From: Lichenostomus cassidix
Taxonomy: Eukaryota; Chordata; Aves; Passeriformes; Meliphagidae
Reading direction: 5' to 3'
Length of the DNA: 64,000 nt
Assembly: GCA_008360975.2 (NCBI GenBank)
Contig: CM039210.1
Coordinates: 12,898,293 to 12,962,292, forward strand
Shown: positions 54,469-64,000 of the stretch, piece after piece
How positions within the stretch are numbered: position 1 is the stretch's first letter
How the letters are laid out: every line of letters begins with the position of its first letter
Position numbers and translations under genes: made by a program
Notes under the pieces: model-generated
What the model was told of the DNA's origin: nothing
The model's database searches: none
Seen by the model: only the letters and a program-made list of their open reading frames with translations

Positions 54469-57400
54469 TGTGGCAGGATGCTCCCCCCTTCTCTCTCTGA
54501 TCAGTCCCAAGAAATGGATGGCTCAACTTAGGTTGATAGCCTATTCAACAGCTATCTAATGCTGGCGACTGAAAGTCTGAAAAGACACTCCCCTGTGGAA
54601 TGTAGAGAGAATGTGAGAAATTTTCAGTGACTACAAATACACACTTTTATCCTATAAAAAGCTCACAAAATCTCAGAAAGGTAGAAGCTTTCTACATGGA
54701 CATTGGAGCGTGAAGTAAAGTCTTCTCCCCAGGGTCTGAACGCAGCCCTGTGGTTACTTCCCTGGGATTGAGTGAGGAAGTCTTAATGTATTCCAGCTCC
54801 AAATTGAGTTTGGTAAGATCATTGTGTTTCCTAGATTGTATTATTCCGGCTAACTTATAGGTACCTTTCTTAACTTGCATTTCAGCTAGCTCAAGCAAGC
54901 ATTTCTTAACTTGCATTATAGTTCAAACAAGCATTTCTTGCATTTTTAACTATTTTTATAGTTCAAGCAAGGTTTTACCCCATAATTGCATTTTTAGCTA
55001 TTATGGTGTTGCAATTATGTATTCATTGTGTGTTTATGTGTGTCAATCTGTTCTATGTTTGTTTGTTATGTTCTGTGTCAAATAAATGGTATTTTTAGAC
55101 AAATCGGCCAGGTATCAAAGAATCTTGCGAACGGGACTAAGTCTTGGGGAACTAGCTATCTTAAAGTCTGTCAAACTGCAAAAACACATAAAACTCCTGT
55201 CTCCCATGCAAGACATAAATGGTGTAGTCAGCAGGATATCTGGCAAACGATTTAAGAAATTAACAGCTAAAGAGCTAACATCTTATTTTACAGAAGCACA
55301 AAATTCACATAGCTATGAGTAACTCTCTATTTTGTGTAGTATATGTGTCTAGCTTCTTTGTTCTGTTATCTCCATTTTATATGAAACCTAAATCAACCAT
55401 CATTAACTTGCAAAATGTCACTGGGTTTGGAGAATGCTGGTCATTCACTCTAAATAGATTGACTGTCGATTGCCAAAGGCCCAGGTAATCAGCAAAAAAA
55501 TCTATCAGCCCTCTGTATACAAGCAAGATGTGTAACAATTACTAGTAAAAATCTTACAAAACACAAATGTTACACTCTGACGGTCGAAAACTAGCTTAAA
55601 GTGAGAAAAATCCATGGAAAAATTACATGAAGCACAAAACTTGCTAAAAGTAACGCATCTCTCATGTACTCACTTTATATCTAAGAATTGCATGTAATTA
55701 GCAAACAAAAAGGATAAAAGAAATTCCAGAGTTAATAACTCCACCTAAAAATGAAAATGATGAAATTCAGAAAAACTCTGATAAAATTAATGATTCAAAT
55801 GTTGAATTAAATCCTCACAAAAGCATAAAAACCCCTATCTCTAAAAAAAGGAAAAGAAAATCTCTTTAGCACAAACAGTGTGGGGGGGAAGCAGAGAAAC
55901 AAACTCCTCCATTTCAAAGGAAAAAAAAAACTCTAAGCAAAATTCCAACCGTCTCTCCCCCCCATCTCTTTCTCTCTCTCTCTCATATTCCTACGTACCT
56001 TTCACAAACCTCTAATTCCTGGATTTACTCTTATTTCTTCTCGTATATTATCAATATGCTTTAAAATCTCTGGCGTGTGTATGTAGTGTGTGTGAAAATG
56101 TATAAATTAAATCATGTCGACATGTATCTCGGGGATGCCCGTATGATATAAAAAGTGTGAGATGAGAGTGAAGTGAGAATAAGTGTGAAAAAAAAAACCC
56201 AAAAAAAACCCCACCTTTTAAATGCTACATCTTTCTGTATACCTTTGAGAACCTCTTAAAACTCCTGTGCTCTTTTGTGCTAGATTTTAGCAGTTGCAAA
56301 GCTAAACATAATTTCTTTTTGCTTTACCTGTTTGGTTTAAAAATAAAGTATCTAAGATGCTTCCCCCACATGGGCTATTCCAGGAACAGCCAAAGTTAAG
56401 TTTTAAAATGCAAATGAACCATTGACAAGAGAAAGAGAGAGCAATTGCTTGGTAAAGAGGAAAAGCTGCAAAACCAGTTTCTCTGTCCCTTACACCAAGC
56501 TACCTTCATCTACATACTAAAAGCAGAAATATCTCTCTCTCTCTACATTGCAAGAAAAGGCAAGCAAAAGAAAAAAAACAAAAAACACTGCGACATGTAT
56601 TTTAAACTCTTAAGATCAGAGTTGTTTAGTTTTAAACTACAAAATATACTAATAAGTAATTAAAAGCTATCTAATAAAAGAAAACCAAAAAAGTACATAA
56701 TTAATTAATTAGCAATTTTTAATTAGTACCACATAGAAATTGTGAGCAAAATTAACACGCAAAGAGGAAAAGAAAATTTAGTTTTACTAAAAAATCTAAA
56801 TTGTTGTTTCTACAAACTTCAATCCTAACAAACCCTATAAGTTTGTGAGATGATAAATTTAATAAATAATTGAGTAAAAAATGAATTAAATTAATGCAAC
56901 TAACCACAACTACATCACCTTATATATCAAAATAAAACTTAATAACTAATTTAGAGTAACATCTCCAAAACATCTAACAATTACATTTAAGCTTTTTCCA
57001 AACAAGCCAGATCCAATAAAGCCTTGCAGACAAATAGTCCTGGCTTACCCCAAATTCTAAAGTAAAAGTGTATGGTTTACTAATGCTTCAGCCAAACATA
57101 TTGGTGTTGTGTATGAAGTGCAGAGCAGTGACTCTGAATATTGAAAATGAAAAAAAGTGTTAAAAGAAAGTTTTGGAAAGTGCACAAGTGGGAGAGTTGG
57201 GAGCTGTGTTGCTAGCAGTAAAGAAAGGAGCAGGGAAAGTGTGTGTGTGGACTTTTGTGCTGTGTGAGCTAGAGTTGCACAGTGGTTGTGTCAGTGGCAA
57301 GTGCTGAATGGCAGGTGAGTGAGAAGAGCAGTTTGGCAGAAGGGAGATTGAGAGTGGCTATTAGCTGAAACTCGAAATCGAAAAAATCCAAATAAACTGA

Positions 57401-57795
57401 GATAAAACGCATCCAAATGACCACATATTACAATAATTTTGAAAATCTATCCCAAATTGGGATTGTACCAATGAGGCTAACAAATGCTCGAGGGCCCATG
57501 GCCTGAGTAACTACTGATTCTAATAACTACCAGCATAAAATCAGTTCCCAATGGGTGTTTCCCCTATAAGAAATCTAGTTTTGCTCAGAGCAAGACTATT
57601 TCCTCGCAAACTGCCCCTGCACTGCTCCCGTCTGACAGCAGTGAAAATAGCGATGTGTTTGCAACTACAGGCCAAAAGGGGGAATAACAATTCTCAAGAA
57701 AACATATCTATTATTGCTTAAATCGTATTGATTTCATTGCTCTATTAACCTTAAATGTTTAAGTATACTTTCACTAGATAAAAGCTAGGTGTACC
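54469..57795 (+). mobile_element. Decayed, env-less relative of ERV E
   Basis: An LTR at 54469-55216 (TGTGGCAGG start) resembles the ERV E LTR but is clearly diverged. A decayed tRNA-Ser-type primer site lies at 55220-55237. A second partial LTR segment at about 55335-55540 repeats LTR 3' sequence. Gag-like fragments lie near 55605-55680. RNase H sequence near 57060-57110 (V-W-F-T-N-A-S-A type) parallels 61880-61960, and integrase C-terminal sequence at 57470-57560 parallels 63060-63180. The integrase end is followed within about 250 bp by the next LTR, with no env between. Confidence 0.82.
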
Positions 57796-58510
57796 TGTGG
57801 CAGGACAGACACCCCCCCCCCTTCTCTCTCCCTGATTGCTAGCCGAGATCGATGGCTCAGATTAAGTCAATGGCTTAATCCTGACTATCAATGCTGGCGT
57901 CTGGAACTCAGAGCGAGACACTGAGAGAATGTGAGTAATTTTCAAGTGACCGCAAAATACACACTCTTTTCCCTATAAAACACCCCGCAAAACTCAGTAA
58001 AATCAGAAGCTTTTGTACATGGATACTGGAGCGTGAGAAAAGTTTCTCCCCCAGCTTGGACGCGAGCTGTGCGGTTACTTCCCGTGGGATTGAGAGTGGA
58101 TCTGGTGCATCCCCAACCCCAAAAATTGGATTTGGTAAGAAGCATTCAGTTTCCTGAATTGTATTTCTCTTTGCTAGCTACAATAATATTAATAGGTACC
58201 TTTTTCATTTTTAGCGCTGTATTGTTTTAATCTCCCTATTTTGGGCACACATATATATATGTTTGTTTTAGCTATGAATAGCTTTTCATGTGTTGTGTAG
58301 TAAAGTTTGTCTAGTTCTTTGTTCCGTTCTCACCTGTGTCTAATAAACTATAATCTATTTTACATTAGACATAAATCGGCTGTCTTTATAAGAACTTACG
58401 AGTGAGACTGGATTTTGGGGTGCTGGTCACTCTGAATAAGTTTGGTCACTAGTTGTCATAGGCCTAGGCAACTAGTAAAATCCATATACCCTCTGTTTCC
58501 ACTCGTAACA
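57796..58510 (+). repeat. ERV E 5' LTR
   Basis: 715 bp from TGTGGCAGGACAG to CACTCGTAACA, with a run of about 11 C near 57811, a CCCTATAAAAC box near 57971 and AATAAACTATAA near 58342. Confidence 0.88.
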
Positions 58511-58514
58511 TTTT

Positions 58515-58532
58515 TGGCGTAGTCGGCAGGAT
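58515..58532 (+). other. ERV E primer binding site, tRNA-Ser
   Basis: TGGCGTAGTCGGCAGGAT is the exact complement of the last 18 bases of vertebrate tRNA-Ser (AGA/UGA type) including CCA, as I remember the tRNA. tRNA-Ser priming is the defining trait of the HERV-S group. Confidence 0.85.
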
Positions 58533-58534
58533 AG

Positions 58535-60097
58535 ATGGCTAACGATTTGAGAACTGAGAGTAAGGAACTTACACAATATTTACGGAGGCACAATGTTCAC
58601 ATTGATACTGATGACCCCTGGCCCACAGAAAACTGGTTTCAGTGGGGAAACATAAAGGAAAAATTAGATGAAAAACGGGGTTCATTAAAAGATACCAAAG
58701 GAAAGGGCATTATTTGTCATGTACTCGCCCTATGTTTAAACTCTGCTTGGAGATGGAGAGAACAAATAATAAAAGAAAATGAAAAATTGATGAATGAAAT
58801 ACAAAGATTAAAATTGGCACAATTATCCCTGCAAGGCCAATATAACCAGGCAAAACAGGGGCTAAAAGAATCTAAAAAACATGCAAAAATGGTGGAGGAA
58901 AAATTGGAATTAACATTATTGCATGTTCCCAAATCTATGGATGTCAGAAAAATTAAAAAATTAATAACATCTCCTGAAAATTGGGATGGTGACATCTGGG
59001 AAAGCTCTGATGAAAATTATAATGACACCTTTGACTTAGAGTCAGATGAAAACACGGAACTTCCACCGTCTGAGGAGGAAGAAATTCCAGAATTTAAAAT
59101 GAAACCGATAATAAAAACTGAGATATCTCAGGGCCCGCGAAGGCGAGGCCAGCAAACTACCACCAAAACAACCCCGTATGATGCCTTACAAATGACAAAC
59201 ATTAAAGAAAAATATTCAAGAAAGGCGGGGGAAAGTGAAACAGAATATTTATGGAGAGTTTGCCTCACAGGAGGAGATAATGTATTATTAGATGGCTCAG
59301 AGAGTTACGGGTTCTGGGGTCCAGGAGTATTTTTACACCTTGGACCACAACCTCCTGACGAGCCACACTCCATCACTAGCAGAGTGGCTTACTGGGCAGG
59401 AGGAACAAACCAAATGGACAGGGGAGAACCAACTGTACTCCCTATTCATACTCCAGACGAGGTTACAGTTGCAATTGCTAAAGCTGCTTGTATCCAAGCG
59501 ATTCATGAAAGAGGGGGCAGAAACATCCCAATCTCTGCGGAGGTAGATCCTGAAAGGATGCTCCCCTTAATACGGGGAGCCCCATCAGACATAAAAAATC
59601 ACTTGGTACAAAAACGAGATGAAATCAAAAACAATATAACATTCAACAGACAAAACCCACATGCACCGCAGAGACCTATCCCTACATAGGCAGATCTCTC
59701 ACATCATGTAACCTCCCATGCAAAAGAAATTGGGTGGAATTTAGAGTCAGTAATCGAACCCAAAAGAATTCCTGAACGGCGGGTGAAAGTAGTAAAACAT
59801 AACCCCTCCGAGAAAAGGAATTATTATCAATCAGACTCTAATAAAGGAAAAAGAAACGAGTTATGGAGAAAAGCCCTCTCCCTGGGTATTCCAAAAGATT
59901 TAATCAGAGGGAAGCCAAATAGCTCCATTGCAAGCTTGATCCAATTCACAGAACAGATGAAATCACCACCACTTAGCAATTCAAACATCACACAAGAAGC
60001 AGAAACTGCACCTACACCCAACCCATTTGCACCTCAAAAAAAAACTGACAAGCGCTGGACCGTCAGGGCAGCCGAGCCAGCGCTCAGACACACCTAA
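58535..60097 (+). pseudogene. gag: ERV E gag, one in-frame stop
   Basis: The ATG three bases after the primer site opens 384 codons to a TAG at 59687-59689. The same frame continues to 60097. An N-terminal domain (W-P-T-E-N-W-F-Q-W-G) is followed by a predicted coiled coil (about residues 75-130, rich in K, E and L), an acidic stretch (P-P-S-E-E-E-E-I-P-E), then a homology-region-like R-K-A-G-E-S-E-T-E-Y-L-W-R-V near 59220-59260. I see no CCHC knuckle. The stop may be a mutation or a read-through junction, and I cannot tell which. Confidence 0.8.
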
Positions 60098-63000
60098 AGA
60101 ATCTAGCCCACATGTGTATTTGCCCGTAGGGCCAAAGAAGCAGCCTCTGAAATTCCTTATTGATACTGGAGCCCAAATCTCTTTAATCTCTTTAGCAGAC
60201 GCTGAAAAACTAAACTTAAGTTTTAAAAAGAAGAAACAAATACTTCTAACTGGTTTTAATGGAGACAGTACCACAGCTCACTTAGCAAAAATCCGGTTGT
60301 GGTTACCTGGAGAAAAAAGAATGACAGCCCATATTTTTGCTATTGCTGATCATGAAGAGAGCATTTTAGGATATGATATCCTTCAAGGAAAAAAGTGGCA
60401 ATTACAAGACGGTACTATCTGGTCTTTTGGGTCTGCAGAAACCTCACGCAGTAACCTTTTTGGAAAAAATAGAAAAATAAAACTTCTAAAAATGGCTCCA
60501 ATATTACCTGTGTCTGCTGTAACTAATGTCAAACAATATCCCATACCTCTAGCAGCCAAAAAGGGAATAGATGCAGTAATCACAAACTTAGAACAAAGAA
60601 ATATCATATACAAAACACATTCTCCTTTTAATTCCCCTGTCTGGCCAGTAAAAAAGCCAGATGGGAACTGGAGATTAACTGTTGATTATCGAAGGTTAAA
60701 TTCTAATACGGGACCCCTAGCAGCGGCTGTTCCCAACATTGCAAACTTAACTTCCACACTGCAGGCTTCTGCTCACGAGTGGATGGCTGTGCTAGACATA
60801 AAAGACATGTTTTTCATGGTACCAATCCGTGAGGAAGACAAACCTAAGTTTGCATTCACGTGGGATGGAGTACAATATACGTTCAACCGACTGCCTCAAG
60901 GATATAAACACTCCCCCACTATAGCACACAATGCTTTAGCTGAGCTACTCCAACAAGTACACATACCAGAAGGAGTGCAAATGTATCAATATATCGATGA
61001 TGTATTGGTGGGTGGTAAAGAAGAAACAGCAGTAAGGGTTGCTGCAGAAAACATATGGAATAAATTGAGCGAAGAGGGAATAGAAGCACCTATAACCAAA
61101 TGTCAGGGACCTTCTAAAGAAGTAAAGTTTTTAGGAGTCTGGTGGGTTTCAGGCAGAGCTGTAATTCCGGAGGAAACTATTACAAAATTAGACACCATAC
61201 CTACTCCCACAACAAAGAAGAAACTGCAGCAGATAATGGGTACCTTGGGGTACTGGAGAAAGCATGTTCCTGGGTTTTCCATAATAGCAAGACCCTTATA
61301 CACACTAATGAGAAAAAATCAAGCATGGGAATGGGATGATGTTCACCAACAAGCTCTGCAAACATTAATAGAAGAATTAAAAACCTACCAATCCCTTGGT
61401 CCAGTTCATCCCAGCGATCCTATTGTGGTTGAGTGGGGTTTTGCTGAACATGGAACTTACTGTAATTTATTTCAAAAGGGACCTGAAGGACCCAAACGTC
61501 CACTGGGATTTAGCTCGACATCATTTAAAGACACTGAAAAAAGATATTCCAACTGGGAAAAAGGACTTTTATCTCTTACTAGAGCTCTGAAGCAAGTAGA
61601 GAGATTTCAGCAGCTGCAGCCTGTTAAAATTCAAGGACCTTTCAGCTTGCTAAGTAGTGTAACAAAAGGCTCTGCTCCGCCTGAGGGCATTGCACAAAGA
61701 CCCACAGTACACAAATGGTTTGCATACCTCACAGGTATCACAGACCAAATGATTATCACTGAAGGACCGATAAAACATACGAAATTACAGATAGACATTC
61801 CCCCAGACACTCTGGCTCTGCAACAGCCGTTCAAAAGCAGCCCAATAACCGACGCTCCTGCGTTTTCCCCAGATTCTGAAGTAAAAGGTGTATGGTTTAC
61901 TGACGCCTCAGCTAAACGAATTGATGGAATATGGAAGTACAGAGCAGTAGCTCTGAATGTTGAAACGGGAGAGGAAGTGATAGAAGAAGGTTTAGGAAGT
62001 GCACAAGTAGGAGAATTGAAAGCAGTGTTACTGGCAGTAAAGAGAAAGGCAGAGAAAGTGTATGTGGATTCTTACGCCGTCTGGGCTGGAGCCACACAAT
62101 GGTTGTGTCAGTGGGAAGCGTTGAATTGGCAAGTAAATGGAAAGACAGTTTGGCAAAAGAAGGATTGGGAGTGGTTGTTAACAGAAGCTCAGAATCGAAA
62201 AATCCAAATAGGCTGGGTTAAAGCACATTCAAATGACCATACATTGCAATCGTTTTGGAACAACAAAGTAGATAATCTAACAAAAATAAAAAAGATAAAA
62301 AGTGATGAGTTAGAGGACTCACAACACTGGTACAGATTAGCAGAATTTTTACATTGTAAATTAGATCACACGGGTGAAAGTGCTCTCTTTTTTTGCAGCA
62401 CAAAGTAGAGGATGGCCCATAACCAGACAAATGTGCAAAAATATCCTCACACAGTGTCCACAATGTCAGCTGAGACTCAAACAAAATCACCCAGATCAAG
62501 CACCACCCTTACACATCAAAGATAATAAGGCACTGTGGTCAACCTGGCAAATAGATTATATTGGACCTTTAAAACCATCTAATGGTTATAAGTACATATT
62601 AACAGGAGTTGAAGTTGTATCTGGACTAATAAAGGCCACAAAAACCAGACAAGCTAACACAGAAGCCACTATCTCAGGACTTAGTGAGTGGTTTTCTAGC
62701 CTTCCTGCTCCAGACTCTATACAGAGTGATAACGGATCACACTTTACCAGTACAGCAGTACAAGATTGGGCCAGGAAGGAAGGTATCAAGTGGATTTTTC
62801 ACACACCTTATTATCCACAGGCAAACGGAATGGTGGAACGGGCCAATGGTTTACTGAAACGCTACCTTAAACCACAGAATTCTAACTGGGACAAACGGTT
62901 ATCTTATGCTCTTTATCAGTTAAATAATAGATATGGAGTGATGGGTAGTCCAATCTCACGAGCTTTCTTAAGCCCTGTGTCTTTTCAGACAACTCCACAT

Positions 63001-63183
63001 AAAAAGACTGAAACTTTTCAAAATAATCTAACAGTGGGCCAACAAGTTATGGTAAAATTACCCCAAATTGGAATTGTACCAATGATGCTGACAAGTGCTC
63101 GAGGGCCCATGGCTTGGGTAGCTACTGATTCTAATGGGCACCAGCATAGAATCAGCTCTCGATGGGTATTTCCCACATTTTAA
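60027..63183 (+). pseudogene. pol: ERV E pro-pol, one frameshift
   Basis: The frame opens after an A9 run at 60036-60044, +1 relative to gag. The protease has L-I-D-T-G-A-Q. RT has L-D-I-K-D-M-F-F and Y-I-D-D near 60990. RNase H shows F-T-D-A-S, V-G-E-L-K, Y-V-D-S-Y and K-V-D-N. The frame ends at 62408. Integrase continues in the +1 frame from a T7 run at 62388-62394, with the H..H/CX2C zinc site spanning the break (C-P-Q-C), then W-Q-I-D-Y, Q-S-D-N-G-S and M-V-E-R-A-N. It ends at 63183. The rest is intact. Confidence 0.9.
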
Positions 63184-63587
63184 AACTGTAACAAAGCTGA
63201 TTTCGCTAAGGGCAAGACCCCGTTTGGCCACTGAAAACTCATAAAACCGTCCCTACACTGCCCCCATGTGACAGCAGTGAAAATAGCGACCTATTTCCAA
63301 CTACAGGCCAACAGAGGGAATGACAACTCTCAAAGAAAATGTTAATCACTATTTAAATTCTGTTGTTTTAGTTTCTCTAATAACCTTAAATATTTAAGAA
63401 TATCCCCACCAGATCTAAGGCTAAGCGTGTACTCCGGACGTGAGAAGAAAAGGAGAAAGAACTACTTGCTACACAGCTGTGAAAACTTCAAAAAGTCCTG
63501 GACTCTTAAAGACAAACAACACCCATTCCACATAAACGGAAAACCGCATGGGACTGCACACCAACCAGTAAATGTGTTGTAATCAAA

Positions 63588-64000
63588 ATGTTAATGATAA
63601 TGCTGCTTATGTTTTTATGCCTGCAAGTGACTGTTTTTAGCAATGCTAAATGGCACACCAGCCACCCGGATAAAACTTTGCAATTAGTCATTGTGAAAGG
63701 GAAACCAGAGAAAAATGTTAATACTTCCATGGCTCACTCTAACCTAACACAAATAGAACAAATGCTATCTGACCCATGGAAAAGAAACACTCATCTCAAA
63801 TTAGTACAAGCTGTAACTCTGATAGCCAATCGAAGTGATTGTTAGATCTGTTCTCAATTTCCTACTCACTCAGATGAAGGTACTCGAATGATGGGAATTC
63901 CCACACCAGGTATATTTTCCAATGGTATCCCTCCTGCCAAAATAATGCTCTTTTTGGGGGGAACCACAAGTCACACCATTATAGACCAACAAATCCTAAC
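63588..64000 (+). pseudogene. env: ERV E env, start only, early stop
   Basis: The ATG at 63588 opens a hydrophobic signal peptide (M-L-L-M-F-L-C-L-Q-V) and 85 codons to a TAG at 63843-63845. The same frame stays open to the end of the window (C-S-Q-F-P-T-H-S-D-E-G). The stop falls inside a C-x-I-C pattern, the position of the CXXC motif of gamma-type surface subunits. The rest is beyond the window. Confidence 0.7.

Larger units (their letters stand above)
57796..64000 (+). mobile_element. ERV E: tRNA-Ser-primed provirus, cut by window end
   Basis: 5' LTR, primer site, gag, pro-pol and the start of env are present. The 3' LTR is outside the window. RT is of the YIDD, FTWDGVQYT type, close to the ERVL/HERV-S-like group, but a gamma-type env follows. 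The 5' LTR directly abuts the decayed relative and may serve as that copy's 3' LTR, making a tandem array. It is antisense to CERT1. Confidence 0.88.

Overview
The window is vertebrate nuclear DNA, almost certainly from a bird. It carries chicken-repeat-1 (CR1) LINEs, avian-type LTR families and endogenous retroviruses (ERVs) with alpharetrovirus-like envelope genes and tRNA-Trp primer sites. I see no bacterial-type genes, RNA genes or CRISPR arrays.

The only host gene I can name with confidence is CERT1 (ceramide transfer protein, COL4A3BP). It lies on the minus strand as three correctly spliced exons at 7118-7225, 6174-6312 and 3949-4032. Everything above 7225 is probably one long CERT1 intron or its 5' flank, because I found no exons for the N-terminal PH domain. 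Most of the remaining sequence is transposable elements, several of them young.

Layout. 1-2720: decayed class III (ERVL-like) pol on the minus strand. 2850-7300: CERT1 exons plus two solo LTRs with perfect target-site duplications (TSDs). 7765-9176: CR1. 9194-14220: a run of solo LTRs. 14771-25312: a nest in which a minus-strand CR1 was split by a class I solo LTR (X), and that LTR was split by a small class II solo LTR (Y) and by ERV A. ERV A (15925-24350) is a nearly complete class II provirus with beta-like gag-pro(dUTPase)-pol and an open alpharetrovirus-like env; its LTRs differ at one site in 356. 26246-29888: ERV B, minus strand, a short non-autonomous relative with an open mini-gag lacking most of capsid and about 650 bp of foreign sequence that includes a NUP214-like first exon. 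29969-38825: ERV C, a mosaic class II provirus with a rearranged gag, an env-to-RT junction, an unexplained 675-bp open frame between pol and env, and an env split by a second solo LTR Y. 39316-40301: two more LTRs. 40935-48657: ERV D, a class I (gamma-like) provirus with many lesions. 48658-54468: intronic sequence with a CR1. 54469-57795: a decayed, env-less copy of the last family. 57796-64000: ERV E, a tRNA-Ser-primed provirus that runs off the window inside env.

The four ERVs that keep pol (A, C, D, E) are antisense to CERT1, and the only near-full-length sense element (B) is short and non-autonomous, as expected if strong sense-strand retroviral signals are selected against inside introns. 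The concentration of young proviruses beside a gene that is Z-linked in birds suggests a sex chromosome, possibly W; this is inference only.
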